NCBI RefSeq assembly: GCF_021531655.1
Contig: NZ_JADYUF010000011.1
Coordinates: 1-64,000 of the forward strand
Reading direction: 5' to 3'
From: Leyella stercorea
GTDB lineage: Bacteria; Bacteroidota; Bacteroidia; Bacteroidales; Bacteroidaceae
DNA: 64,000 nt
The position numbers and the translations under genes were made by a program. This document shows positions 34,271-43,239 of this stretch, piece after piece; the first letter of the stretch is position 1; each line of letters opens with the position of its first letter. A model generated the notes under the pieces. That model had not been told where the DNA came from. It saw only the letters and a list, made by a program, of their open reading frames with translations, and ran no database searches.

Positions 34271-36103
34271 TTACTTCTTGCCCAGGCTTTCCATCAGTTT
34301 CGTTGCTTTGCTTGCCCCGATCACACCCGAAAGCATCTCGAACGAAGCCTCACGTATTCGTTTCACGCTCTTGAACTCGCTGAGCAGCTTCTCGCGTGTA
34401 GCCGGACCGATGCCCGGAATGTCGTCGAGAGCGCTGTGCAGGGCGTGTTTTGAGCGCTTGTCGCGGTGGAACTGTATGGCGTAGCGGTGTACTTCGTCCT
34501 GGATGCGTGTGAGCACGTGGAAGAGTTCGGAGTCCGTCTTCAGAGCTATCGTTTTGGGCGGATTGCCATAGAGCAGTTCGTTGGTGCGGTGGCGGTCGTC
34601 CTTGGCAAGTCCGGCTATGGGAATCCGGAGTCCGAGTTCGCCCTCTACAACCTGTCGCACCACGCTCATCTGACCCTGTCCGCCGTCGGTTATGATGAGG
34701 TCGGGCAGGGTAGTGCCTTCCTCCATCATGCGTGTGTAGCGCCGACGCACCACTTCCTGCATAGAGGCGTAGTCGTCGGGACCCTCAACGGTCTTGATGT
34801 TGTATTTGCGATAGTCCTTTTTCGAGGGTTTCATACCCTTGAACACTATGCAACCAGCCACGGCGTCGGTGCCCGAAATGTTGGAGTTGTCGAAACATTC
34901 TATCTGATACGGCAGCTTGGCGAGCTGTAGTTTCTGCTGCAATTCCTTCATAAGACGTGTCTGTTTCTGTTCGGGATTGAGCTTTTCGGCCTGCTTCAGT
35001 CGGTCGAACTTATACTGCCGACAGTTCATTTCGCCGAGTTCGAGCAGGTGTTTCTTGTCGCCTCGTTGCGGAACGAAGAACTGCGCCTCGTTCAGTTGCC
35101 ACTCCATGTCGAACGGAACGATTATCTCCTTGGCCTTGCTCTGGAAACGTTCGCGTATTTCGGGGATAGCCGTCAGTAGCAGTTCGCGGTCGGTTTCGTC
35201 CAGTTTTCGCTTGTATTCGAACGTGAAACTCTGGTTTACGCTGCCGTTCTTGACGTGGATGTAATTGATGAAGGCGGTGCGGTTGTGCTCGTCGTCGACA
35301 ATAGTGAACACGTCAACGTCGGTTATCGTGTGACTGACAACCTCGCTTTTGGCGCAGAAACTCTCAATAAGCATGTATTTCTGCTTCAATTCCTCGGCTT
35401 CCTCAAACTTCAGTTCAGCCGCCTTTTGCTGCATTTCCTCGAAAACGTGCTGCGACAATTCGCGCGTGTTGCCCTTCAATATCTCACGCGCCTGGGCTAT
35501 CGATGCCTGATAATCCTCCAGCGATTGCTTGCCGCAACAAGGTGCCTTGCAGTTGTGTATGTGATATTCCAGACACGGCTTGTACTTGCCCTGCTCTATA
35601 CCTTCCTTTGTTATCGGCATTCGGCAAGTGCGCGGCTTGTAGAGCTTGTGTATGAGTTCGAGCACGGCAAACATGCTACCCGTATGTGAGTAGGGTCCGA
35701 AGAACGTTCCGAATCGCTTGTTTATCTGTCGCGTCTTGAACACTCGCGGCAGATATTCGTTCGTAATGCAGATACTGGGGTAGGTCTTGCCGTCCTTGAG
35801 CAATACATTGTAGCGTGGATTGTATTTCTTTATGAGACTGTTTTCGAGCAATAGCGCATCCTCTTCGGTGTTGACCACCGTGTAGCTTATGTCCTCTATC
35901 TTCGAGACAAGCACCTTGGTCTTGAACCTATCCACCTCCTTGTGGAAGTAGGACGACACGCGCTGCTTCAGACGCTTAGCCTTGCCTACGTATATAATGG
36001 TATGGTCGGCATCGTAAAACTGATAGCTGCCGGGCTTGTCGGGCATGTTAAGCACGATGTTCTTGAGTCGTTCAATGCGCTTCTCGTTCTCTTCTCTTGT
36101 CAT
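34271..36103 (-). CDS. uvrC: UvrABC excinuclease subunit C
   Basis: 610 residues. It makes both incisions around bulky DNA damage after UvrA and UvrB load. N-terminal GIY-YIG nuclease (PGSYQFYDADHTIIYVGKAKRLKQRVSSYF, about 21-50), UvrB-binding UVR helices (about 205-240), RNase H-like C-terminal nuclease (CFDNSNISGTDAVAGCIVF, LIITDGGQGQM, HRYAIQFHR), and a final helix-hairpin-helix region (IPGIGPATREKLLSEF). Full length for the family. Array D lies just downstream of the stop codon. Confidence 0.97.
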   Translation of the reverse strand: MTREENEKRIERLKNIVLNMPDKPGSYQFYDADHTIIYVGKAKRLKQRVSSYFHKEVDRFKTKVLVSKIEDISYTVVNTEEDALLLENSLIKKYNPRYNVLLKDGKTYPSICITNEYLPRVFKTRQINKRFGTFFGPYSHTGSMFAVLELIHKLYKPRTCRMPITKEGIEQGKYKPCLEYHIHNCKAPCCGKQSLEDYQASIAQAREILKGNTRELSQHVFEEMQQKAAELKFEEAEELKQKYMLIESFCAKSEVVSHTITDVDVFTIVDDEHNRTAFINYIHVKNGSVNQSFTFEYKRKLDETDRELLLTAIPEIRERFQSKAKEIIVPFDMEWQLNEAQFFVPQRGDKKHLLELGEMNCRQYKFDRLKQAEKLNPEQKQTRLMKELQQKLQLAKLPYQIECFDNSNISGTDAVAGCIVFKGMKPSKKDYRKYNIKTVEGPDDYASMQEVVRRRYTRMMEEGTTLPDLIITDGGQGQMSVVRQVVEGELGLRIPIAGLAKDDRHRTNELLYGNPPKTIALKTDSELFHVLTRIQDEVHRYAIQFHRDKRSKHALHSALDDIPGIGPATREKLLSEFKSVKRIREASFEMLSGVIGASKATKLMESLGKK

Positions 36104-36171
36104 GTTGCTCGTTGATTTGTTAGAATGTAGTTGCCAGTAACTTGCTTGAAACTAAGAGTTTTGCCTCCTGT

Positions 36172-36187
36172 TGTTTCACGTGTAACT
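36172..36187. promoter_or_regulatory. parS-like site 1
   Basis: TGTTTCACGTGTAACT matches the parS consensus TGTTTCACGTGAAACA at 14 of 16 positions. A second site with the same 11-bp left half lies at 36934. Confidence 0.6.
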
Positions 36188-36257
36188 ATAATATGTTCGT
36201 CCTGTGTGTCGCTGCTCAGACTGCTTTGGGTGTAAGCTTAGGACTGGTGAGTATATG

Positions 36258-36333
36258 GAAAGAGGAGGCATCGTGTCTCCGATACATCCGCCCATGGCTT
36301 CGCCTGTATCAGAGACGAGACGCCTCCTCTTTC
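36258..36333. terminator. Long bidirectional hairpin between apt and uvrC
   Basis: GAAAGAGGAGGC pairs with GCCTCCTCTTTC, with inner stems GTCTC/GAGAC and GATACA/TGTATC. The plus-strand side is followed by a T-rich run. It should end the apt transcript. Confidence 0.75.
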
Positions 36334-36368
36334 GTTTGTTGTTTCTTTGATATTCGTACGGCTCTTCA

Positions 36369-36899
36369 TTATATCTGAATGAGCGACGTAATCTCTATGT
36401 CCTTGTCGAAGTCTGCGCGTCCGTTCAGTCCCTCGTTTACGAGTTCGATGATGAAGTTGCAGTAGACTTTCTTGGGCTTAAACTTCTTTACGAGATTGCA
36501 AGCAGCCTGCATTGTACCTCCAGTAGCGAGCAAGTCGTCGTGCAGCAGAATCACGTCGTTCTCGTTGATGGCGTCCTTGTGGATCTCGATAGTGTCCTTG
36601 CCATACTCCTTGGCGTAGCTTTCCTGCACAGTATCGCAAGGCAGTTTGCCAGGCTTGCGGCATAATACCACTCCGGCATTCAAGCGCAGGGCGAGGGCAG
36701 ACGACATTACGAAGCCGCGCGACTCGATTCCTACTATCTTTGTAATGCCCTTGTCTTTGTAGAGGTCGTACATCTCGTCGCAAATCTCTTTAAGGCATTC
36801 GCTGCTCTTAAACAATGTTGTAACGTCTCGGAAGTTTACTCCCTTCTTCGGCCAATCTGGAATACAACGCAGATTGTCAAGCAATAGTTTGTTGTTCAT
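36369..36899 (-). CDS. apt: Adenine phosphoribosyltransferase
   Basis: 176 residues. It converts adenine and PRPP to AMP in purine salvage. The PRPP-binding loop is VILLHDDLLATGGTMQAA (about 118-135), and VGIESRGFVMSSALALRLNAG with RKPGKLPCDT covers the adenine and flexible-loop regions. GVNFRDVTTLF at about 20-30 matches the family N terminus. Length is typical. It is flanked on both sides by parS-like sites and by a strong terminator. Confidence 0.96.
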   Translation of the reverse strand: MNNKLLLDNLRCIPDWPKKGVNFRDVTTLFKSSECLKEICDEMYDLYKDKGITKIVGIESRGFVMSSALALRLNAGVVLCRKPGKLPCDTVQESYAKEYGKDTIEIHKDAINENDVILLHDDLLATGGTMQAACNLVKKFKPKKVYCNFIIELVNEGLNGRADFDKDIEITSLIQI

Positions 36900-36933
36900 T
36901 ATCAGTTGATTTGATTAAATTCGTTGTTCTTTT

Positions 36934-36949
36934 TGTTTCACGTGGAACG
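36934..36949. promoter_or_regulatory. parS-like site 2
   Basis: TGTTTCACGTGGAACG matches the parS consensus at 14 of 16 positions and differs from site 1 in the right half only. Confidence 0.6.
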
Positions 36950-36954
36950 AGAAG

Positions 36955-37372
36955 CCAGCGGCAACGCCGCTGGAATTGGGGATTTTGAATTTTGAGTTTT
37001 GAATTGTGCTCGGCTACGCCTTCGCTTTTGGGTTGTTCAATTATGAATTGCTCTTGGCTGTGGCTTCGCTTTTGGATTGTTCGATTATGAATTGAAGAGT
37101 TGTGCAATTGTATTTCGATGGGGTTTTGTATCGCATGTTTTTTTTGCGCTACGATTTATTGAATCGGTTTGCTGCTCAGGCTATGGCGGGGACGCCATAG
37201 CCTCCTATGGTTTGTTTTGCATTGCTTGTACAGCCCAACTTAGAATTTGTGGTTCTTAAATTCATTGCTCATAATTTTGAAGTCCGTAATTCCTAATTCA
37301 GAAGTTTGCAATTCAAAATCGCAGGCGTAGCTGCGAACAATTCAAAACTCAAAATTCAAAATTCAAAACTCG
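36955..37372. repeat. Intergenic AT-rich repeats with one BIME-like half unit
   Basis: AATTTTGAGTTTTGAATTG-type blocks and small GCxGCGGC hairpins fill 36955-37090 and 37260-37372. At 37172-37206 there is a single hairpin of the palindromic-pair family (TGCTCAGGCTATGGCG...CGCCATAGCCTCCTA) with no partner. No gene is visible in 36900-37374. Confidence 0.65.
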
Positions 37373-37374
37373 CA

Positions 37375-39246
37375 TTATCGATGCATCAGAACCAGCAGTA
37401 CGTTGATGTCGCTGGGCGACACGCCAGGAATGCGTGATGCTTGTCCGAGTGTCTCGGGATTGATGCGCATAAGTTTTTGTCTGCCCTCGGTAGATATCTC
37501 GTGGAGCTCTTCGTAGTTGAAGTGTCCCTTGATTCTAATATCTTCGAGGCGATGCATCTTGTCGGCTATCTGTCGTTCGCGTTTGATATAGCCGTCGTAC
37601 TTGATGAGTATCTCGGCTGCTTCAATTATTTCGTCGCGTCTAGTATCGTCAGTATCGAGTGCAGCACGTAGTGGGGCGATGGCAGAAGCGAGTTGTTTGA
37701 TGGAGAGTTGCGGTCGGGCTATCAGGCTCGATATTGTAGCGCCGAACTGCATTGGAGTCGTTCCGAACGATTCGAGAACTGCGTTTACGTCGCGAGGCTT
37801 CACGTTGGTAGAGTTGCAGAAGTTGACTATGCGTTCAATCTCCGCCTTCTTCTTAAGCCAATGGTCGTAACGTTCGCGACTGGCGAGTCCGAGGTTGTAA
37901 GCCGTTTCGGTGAGTCGGGCGTCGGCATTGTCTTGACGGAGCAGGATGCGGTATTCGGCACGTGAGGTGAACATACGGTATGGCTCGTCAACACCCTTCG
38001 TCGTGAGGTCATCGATGAGCACTCCTATATAGCCTTCGTCGCGCTTCATTATGTAAGGTTCGCCACCGCCGCAGAGTAGGGCAGCGTTGATGCCGGCAAT
38101 GGTGCCTTGTCCGCCGGCTTCCTCATATCCCGTTGTGCCGTTGACCTGACCTGCGAAGAACAGACCCTTTACTATCTTCGACTCCAACGAAGGCTTCAGC
38201 TGGGTTGGGTCGAAGTAGTCGTACTCGATGGCGTAGCCCGGTCGGTAGACTTTTATATCTCGGAAAGCCTTTATTTTTCTGAGGGCAGCGAGCTGTACTT
38301 CCATCGGCATAGAAGAAGAAAAACCGTTAAGATACATCTCGTTGGTATCTTCACCTTCCGGTTCGAGGAATAGCGGATGCTGATCCTTGTCGGGGAACGT
38401 CACGAGTTTGGTTTCTATCGAAGGGCAGTAGCGCGGTCCGGTGGACTTAATCTGACCGTTGTAGAGAGGCGATTCGGCAATGGCAGCGCGCAGCGTGTCG
38501 TGCACCTCCTTATTAGTATATGTGGTCCAGCACGGCAGTTGTTGCAGATGTCGCGGGGCTGTCATGTACGAGAAACCGTGATAATCGGTTTCGCCGGGTT
38601 GGCATTCCATATCCTCGAAGTGTACAGAGCGGCGGTCGATACGTACCGGTGTGCCCGTCTTCATTCGTTGTGAAGTAATGCCGTGTCGGGTGATGCTCTC
38701 GGTGAAGTGCAGCACGGCAGGTTCGGCGCAGCGTCCGCCCGGCACTTGCTTGCGTCCCACGTGCATCAGTCCGTTGAGGAAAGTGCCCGCTGTGATGATT
38801 ACAGCTTTAGCGCGGAACGTCACGCCCCACACCGTTTCCACTCCAACCGCCTCGCCGTTCTCCACCAGAAGTTCGCAAGCCTCATCCTGCCAGATGTCGA
38901 GTCCGTCGACACGGTCGAGGCGTGTGCGCCACTCCCAGATGAATTTGCCGCGGTCGCATTGTGCTCGCGGACTCCATACGGCAGGTCCCTTGCCGCGGTT
39001 GAGCATACGGAACTGTATAGAAGTAGCATCCGTCACGAGGCCCATCTCGCCTCCCAGCGCATCAATCTCGCGTACGATCTGTCCCTTGGCGATTCCTCCA
39101 ATGGCAGGGTTGCAGCTCATCTGTCCGATTTTGTTCATATCCATCGTTATCAGACAAGTCTTTGCGCCCATACGTGCCGCCGCTGCTGCAGCCTCACAAC
39201 CGGCATGTCCGCCTCCGATGACTATAACGTCGTAGTTGAAAATCAT
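37375..39246 (-). CDS. mnmG: tRNA uridine 5-carboxymethylaminomethyl modification enzyme MnmG
   Basis: 623 residues, FAD enzyme that works with MnmE to modify U34 of several tRNAs. FAD-binding GGGHAGCEAAAAAARMG (about 12-28), the GidA signatures SCNPAIGGIAKGQ and GPRYCPSIETK, and GQVNGTTGYEEAGGQG are present, followed by the C-terminal helical tRNA-binding domain. Complete length. gidA/mnmG lies near the origin in many bacteria, which fits the putative oriC 22 kb away. A TAATTTTG promoter element is at 39315-39322. Confidence 0.97.
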   Translation of the reverse strand: MIFNYDVIVIGGGHAGCEAAAAAARMGAKTCLITMDMNKIGQMSCNPAIGGIAKGQIVREIDALGGEMGLVTDATSIQFRMLNRGKGPAVWSPRAQCDRGKFIWEWRTRLDRVDGLDIWQDEACELLVENGEAVGVETVWGVTFRAKAVIITAGTFLNGLMHVGRKQVPGGRCAEPAVLHFTESITRHGITSQRMKTGTPVRIDRRSVHFEDMECQPGETDYHGFSYMTAPRHLQQLPCWTTYTNKEVHDTLRAAIAESPLYNGQIKSTGPRYCPSIETKLVTFPDKDQHPLFLEPEGEDTNEMYLNGFSSSMPMEVQLAALRKIKAFRDIKVYRPGYAIEYDYFDPTQLKPSLESKIVKGLFFAGQVNGTTGYEEAGGQGTIAGINAALLCGGGEPYIMKRDEGYIGVLIDDLTTKGVDEPYRMFTSRAEYRILLRQDNADARLTETAYNLGLASRERYDHWLKKKAEIERIVNFCNSTNVKPRDVNAVLESFGTTPMQFGATISSLIARPQLSIKQLASAIAPLRAALDTDDTRRDEIIEAAEILIKYDGYIKRERQIADKMHRLEDIRIKGHFNYEELHEISTEGRQKLMRINPETLGQASRIPGVSPSDINVLLVLMHR

Positions 39247-39314
39247 ATGTATTGCTTGTCGGTGTTAAATTGTGCGGCATGGCCCAGAGCCATACAGCGC
39301 ATGTTTCATGCTCG

Positions 39315-39322
39315 CAAAATTA
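39315..39322 (-). promoter_or_regulatory. mnmG promoter, -7 element
   Basis: CAAAATTA on the plus strand is TAATTTTG on the minus strand. Confidence 0.5.
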
Positions 39323-39353
39323 AGAATAAAAAATGATTTTTGAAGAGAAATAG

Positions 39354-39384
39354 TTTGATTTATCATCAAATTTCAGTATTTTTG
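39354..39384 (+). promoter_or_regulatory. sdh/frd operon promoter
   Basis: TTTG at 39354-39357, 19-bp spacer and TATTTTTG at 39377-39384 match the full Bacteroidetes consensus. The implied 5' leader is about 210 nt, long enough for regulation, but I see no known riboswitch in 39392-39602. Confidence 0.75.
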
Positions 39385-39602
39385 CAGACTGTAAGGATAT
39401 GGCTTATACCTATTATATAGTATAGTGTGACGAGGACGGTGCCATATTGCAGCAAACTACGCAATACAGCATCTCTGCAGTTCGCATTCAACCGTATAGT
39501 TACAGTATAAGTATCAGTCAGAACCTTATATGAAATTGTGTAACCTTAAGGAATGAAACATCAATAATTCTAACAGTTAATAATTTAAATTTCAAATCAT
39601 TT

Positions 39603-40283
39603 ATGTGGTTAATCAATTCATCTATTGGTAGAAAGGTGGTGATGGCCTTGACTGGTGTCGCCCTTGTTCTATTCCTGACATTCCACATGTCAATGAATGT
39701 TGCAGCTCTCTTCTCTGGAGACGCTTACAACACTATCTGTGAGTTACTCGGTGCCAACTGGTATGCCGTAGTTGCGACAATGGGCTTGGCTGCCCTCGCA
39801 GTAATCCACATCGTTTACGCCTTCTGGCTTACGATGCAGAACCGTACCGCTCGCGGTACCTCTCGCTATGAGGTTGTAGCTAAGCCTCAGAACGTAGAGT
39901 GGGCATCACAGAACATGCTCGTACTCGGTATCATCGTTCTGCTCGGTCTGTTGCTCCACTTCTTCAACTTCTGGTACAACATGATGTTTGCTGAGCTTGT
40001 AGGCTTCCAGGGCGTATGTGATCCTGCTGACGGCTTCGGCTGGATTCAGGAGACATTCAAGAACCCGGTTTACGTAGTTCTCTACATCGTATGGCTCGTA
40101 GCTCTCTGGTTCCACCTCACACACGGTTTCTGGAGTGCAATGCAGACATTCGGCTGGAATGGTAAGGTATGGTTCAACCGTTGGAAGGTTATCGGTCAGG
40201 TTTACTCAACCCTCCTCATCCTCGGTTTCCTCGTAGTAGTAATTGCTTTCGCACTTGGTTGCGCACCGAGCCTCTGCTGCTAA
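39603..40283 (+). CDS. sdhC: Succinate dehydrogenase/fumarate reductase cytochrome b subunit
   Basis: 226 residues with five membrane segments; it anchors the complex and carries haem b to exchange electrons with menaquinone. The B. subtilis/Wolinella-type single anchor is recognised by SIGRKVVMALTGVALVLFLTFHMSMNVAALF at the N terminus, LAVIHIVYAFWLTMQNRTARG, and LWFHLTHGFWSAMQTFGWNG, which supply the histidine haem ligands. First gene of a three-gene operon. In Bacteroidales the complex usually acts as fumarate reductase during anaerobic growth. Confidence 0.93.
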   Translation: MWLINSSIGRKVVMALTGVALVLFLTFHMSMNVAALFSGDAYNTICELLGANWYAVVATMGLAALAVIHIVYAFWLTMQNRTARGTSRYEVVAKPQNVEWASQNMLVLGIIVLLGLLLHFFNFWYNMMFAELVGFQGVCDPADGFGWIQETFKNPVYVVLYIVWLVALWFHLTHGFWSAMQTFGWNGKVWFNRWKVIGQVYSTLLILGFLVVVIAFALGCAPSLCC

Positions 40284-40319
40284 TTCGTAATTCTTAAATC
40301 GTAAATCGTAATTTATATT

Positions 40320-42302
40320 ATGGCTAAGAATATTAATTCAAGAATCCCTGAAGGCCCAGTGGCCGAGAAGTGGACCAACTATAAAGCTCACCAGCGTCTG
40401 GTGAACCCCAAGAACAAACTCAAGCTCGACATTATCGTTGTAGGTACAGGTCTTGCAGGTGCTTCTGCAGCAGCCAGCCTCGGCGAAATGGGTTTCCGTG
40501 TGCTTAACTTCTGCATTCAGGACTCTCCGCGTCGCGCTCACTCTATCGCAGCTCAGGGTGGTATCAACGCTGCCAAGAACTATCAGAATGACGGCGACTC
40601 AGTATATCGTTTGTTCTATGATACAGTAAAGGGTGGTGACTACCGTGCTCGTGAGGCTAACGTATACCGTCTTGCCGAGGTGTCAAATGACATCATCGAC
40701 CAGTGCGTTGCTCAGGGCGTTCCTTTTGCTCGTGAGTACGGCGGCATGCTCGCCAACCGTTCATTCGGTGGTGCTCAGGTTTCGCGTACATTCTACGCTA
40801 AGGGTCAGACCGGTCAGCAGCTGCTCCTCGGTGCTTACTCAGCACTTTCAAAGCAGGTTAACACAGGCCGTGTGCTCCTCTACACTCGTTACGAGATGGA
40901 AGACGTAGTTATCGTTGACGGTCGTGCTCGTGGTATCATCGCCAAGAACCTCGTTACCGGTAAGCTCGAGCGTTTCTCAGCAAACGCAGTTGTTATCGCT
41001 ACTGGTGGTTATGGCAACACATACTTCCTCTCTACAAACGCTATGGGTTGCAACTGTACAGCAGCTGTCCAGTGCTATCGTAAGGGTGCTTACTTCGCAA
41101 ATCCTTGCTACGTTCAGATCCACCCGACATGTATCCCCGTACACGGCGACAAGCAGTCTAAGCTTACTCTTATGTCAGAGTCACTGCGTAACGACGGTCG
41201 TATCTGGGTACCGAAGAACATCGAGGATGCCAAGGCTCTGCAGGCTGGCACCAAGAAGGGCAGCGATATTCCTGAGGAAGACCGCGACTACTACTTGGAG
41301 CGTCGTTATCCGGCATTCGGCAACCTCGTTCCGCGTGACGTTGCTTCACGTGCTGCCAAGGAGCGTTGCGACAAGGGCTTCGGCGTAAACAATACCGGTC
41401 TTGCCGTATTCCTCGACTTCTCTGAGTCAATCAACCGCCTCGGTATCGACGTTATCCGTCAGCGTTATGGCAACCTCTTCGACATGTACGAGGAGATTAC
41501 TGACGTTAACCCTGGTGAGCTTGCCAACGAAATCAATGGCGTTAAGTACTACAACCCGATGATGATCTATCCTGCTATCCACTACACAATGGGTGGTATC
41601 TGGGTAGACTACGAACTCCAGACTTCAATCACTGGTCTGTTCGCTATCGGTGAGTGCAACTTCTCTGACCACGGTGCCAACCGTCTTGGTGCTTCTGCTC
41701 TTATGCAGGGCTTGGCCGATGGTTACTTCGTATTGCCTTACACCATCCAGAACTACCTTGCCGACCAGGCTATCTGGCCGCACCTCTCTACCGATCTGCC
41801 AGAGTTTGCTGAGGCAGAGAAGGGTGTTCAGGCTGAGATCGACCGCCTCATGAACATCAAGGGTAAGCGTTCTGTTGACTCTATCCACAAGGAGCTTGGC
41901 CACATCATGTGGGAGCACGTAGGTATGGGTCGTACGGCAGATGGCTTGAAGGAAGGCATCGAGCTTATCAAGAAGCTCCGCAAGGAATTCAACACCAACC
42001 TCTTCATCCCTGGATCGAAGGAAGGCTTGAACGTAGAGCTCGACAAGGCTATCCACCTCCGCGACTTCATCCTCATGGGTGAGCTTATCGCACACGACGC
42101 CCTCTCACGTGAGGAGTCTTGCGGTGGTCACTTCCGCGAGGAGCACCAGACTCCAGAGGGCGAGGCACAGCGCGACGACGAGAACTTCTTCTATGTAGGT
42201 TGCTGGGAGTACAAGAACAACGACGAGACAGCTCCTGAGCTCATCAAGGAGCCGCTCGAGTACGAGGCAATCAAGGTACAGACACGTAACTATAAGAACT
42301 AA
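40320..42302 (+). CDS. sdhA: Succinate dehydrogenase/fumarate reductase flavoprotein subunit
   Basis: 660 residues with covalently bound FAD, the active-site subunit that interconverts fumarate and succinate. [17 protein letters not shown] (about 42-58) binds [17 protein letters not shown] carries the covalent-histidine region, and [25 protein letters not shown] and [17 protein letters not shown] are catalytic-site motifs. The HxHxE/Arg residues of the active site lie in these blocks. Length fits the B. subtilis-type subunit. The gene starts 36 bp after sdhC. Confidence 0.96.
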   Translation: MAKNINSRIPEGPVAEKWTNYKAHQRLVNPKNKLKLDIIVVGTGLAGASAAASLGEMGFRVLNFCIQDSPRRAHSIAAQGGINAAKNYQNDGDSVYRLFYDTVKGGDYRAREANVYRLAEVSNDIIDQCVAQGVPFAREYGGMLANRSFGGAQVSRTFYAKGQTGQQLLLGAYSALSKQVNTGRVLLYTRYEMEDVVIVDGRARGIIAKNLVTGKLERFSANAVVIATGGYGNTYFLSTNAMGCNCTAAVQCYRKGAYFANPCYVQIHPTCIPVHGDKQSKLTLMSESLRNDGRIWVPKNIEDAKALQAGTKKGSDIPEEDRDYYLERRYPAFGNLVPRDVASRAAKERCDKGFGVNNTGLAVFLDFSESINRLGIDVIRQRYGNLFDMYEEITDVNPGELANEINGVKYYNPMMIYPAIHYTMGGIWVDYELQTSITGLFAIGECNFSDHGANRLGASALMQGLADGYFVLPYTIQNYLADQAIWPHLSTDLPEFAEAEKGVQAEIDRLMNIKGKRSVDSIHKELGHIMWEHVGMGRTADGLKEGIELIKKLRKEFNTNLFIPGSKEGLNVELDKAIHLRDFILMGELIAHDALSREESCGGHFREEHQTPEGEAQRDDENFFYVGCWEYKNNDETAPELIKEPLEYEAIKVQTRNYKN

Positions 42303-42310
42303 TAAAGATT

Positions 42311-43063
42311 ATGGCAAATATATCATTCACACTGAAATATTGGCGTCAGAACGGCCCGCAGGACAAGGGTCACTTTGACACACGCGAGATGAAGGATATC
42401 CCTACGGATACCTCTTTCCTTGAGATGCTCGACATCCTTAACGAGCAGCTCATCGAGGAAGGCAACGAGCCTTTCGTATTCGATCACGACTGCCGCGAGG
42501 GTATCTGCGGTATGTGCTCACTCTACATCAATGGTCATCCCCACGGACCTAACCAGGGTGCCACAACCTGCCAGCTCTACATGCGTAAGTTCAACGATGG
42601 CGACGTTATCACCGTTGAGCCTTGGCGTTCGGCTGCATTCCCAGTTATCAAGGACTGTATGGTAGACCGCTCTGCATTCGACAAGATCATGCAGGCAGGT
42701 GGTTACGTTAGCGTTCGCACAGGCCAGCCCCAGGACGCTAACGCTATCCTCATCCCGAAGGAAGACGCCGACGAGGCTATGGATTGCGCTACATGTATCG
42801 GTTGCGGTTGCTGTGTAGCAGCCTGCAAGAACGGTTCTGCAATGCTCTTCGTAAGCTCTAAGGTTAGCCAGCTCGCTCTCCTTCCCCAGGGTCGTCCTGA
42901 GGCAGCTAAGCGTGCAAAGGCTATGATCGCCAAGATGGAGGAGCTCGGTTTCGGTAACTGCACCAACACTCGCGCTTGCGAGGCTGAGTGCCCGAAGAAC
43001 GAATCTATCGCCAACATCGCTCGCCTCAACCGTGAGTTCATCAAGGCTAAGCTCGCTGACTAA
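42311..43063 (+). CDS. sdhB: Succinate dehydrogenase/fumarate reductase iron-sulfur subunit
   Basis: 250 residues that carry electrons between the flavoprotein and the membrane anchor through three clusters. [2Fe-2S] ligands are in [13 protein letters not shown] (about 60-72), with the fourth Cys in TTCQLYMR; [4Fe-4S] ligands are in [17 protein letters not shown] (about 158-174), and [3Fe-4S] ligands in [13 protein letters not shown]. The gene starts 8 bp after sdhA and ends the operon before a strong terminator. Confidence 0.96.
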   Translation: MANISFTLKYWRQNGPQDKGHFDTREMKDIPTDTSFLEMLDILNEQLIEEGNEPFVFDHDCREGICGMCSLYINGHPHGPNQGATTCQLYMRKFNDGDVITVEPWRSAAFPVIKDCMVDRSAFDKIMQAGGYVSVRTGQPQDANAILIPKEDADEAMDCATCIGCGCCVAACKNGSAMLFVSSKVSQLALLPQGRPEAAKRAKAMIAKMEELGFGNCTNTRACEAECPKNESIANIARLNREFIKAKLAD

Positions 43064-43086
43064 TTCAGTCAACAACAAATAAACTA

Positions 43087-43134
43087 AGCGGATGCGAAGC
43101 ACTCTCAGAAGTGCGGCGCATCCGCTTTTTTTTT
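43087..43134 (+). terminator. Terminator of the sdh/frd operon
   Basis: A 10-bp stem AGCGGATGCG/CGCATCCGCT with a 20-nt loop that itself contains CACT/AGTG, followed by nine T. Confidence 0.88.
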
Positions 43135-43191
43135 ATCATATATCCAAGCATTTTTCTATTCGTTTGCAACATAGTTGCATATCTTATTTCA

Positions 43192-43199
43192 TATCTTTG
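43192..43199 (+). promoter_or_regulatory. Promoter -7 element of the metal efflux operon
   Basis: TATCTTTG matches TAnnTTTG, 40 bp upstream of the adaptor gene. The GCAACATAGTTGCAT inverted sequence at 43166-43180 overlaps the -33 region and could be an operator. Confidence 0.55.
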
Positions 43200-43239
43200 C
43201 AACTGATGATTTATCTTTGTAATAAACACTTAATGAAAT

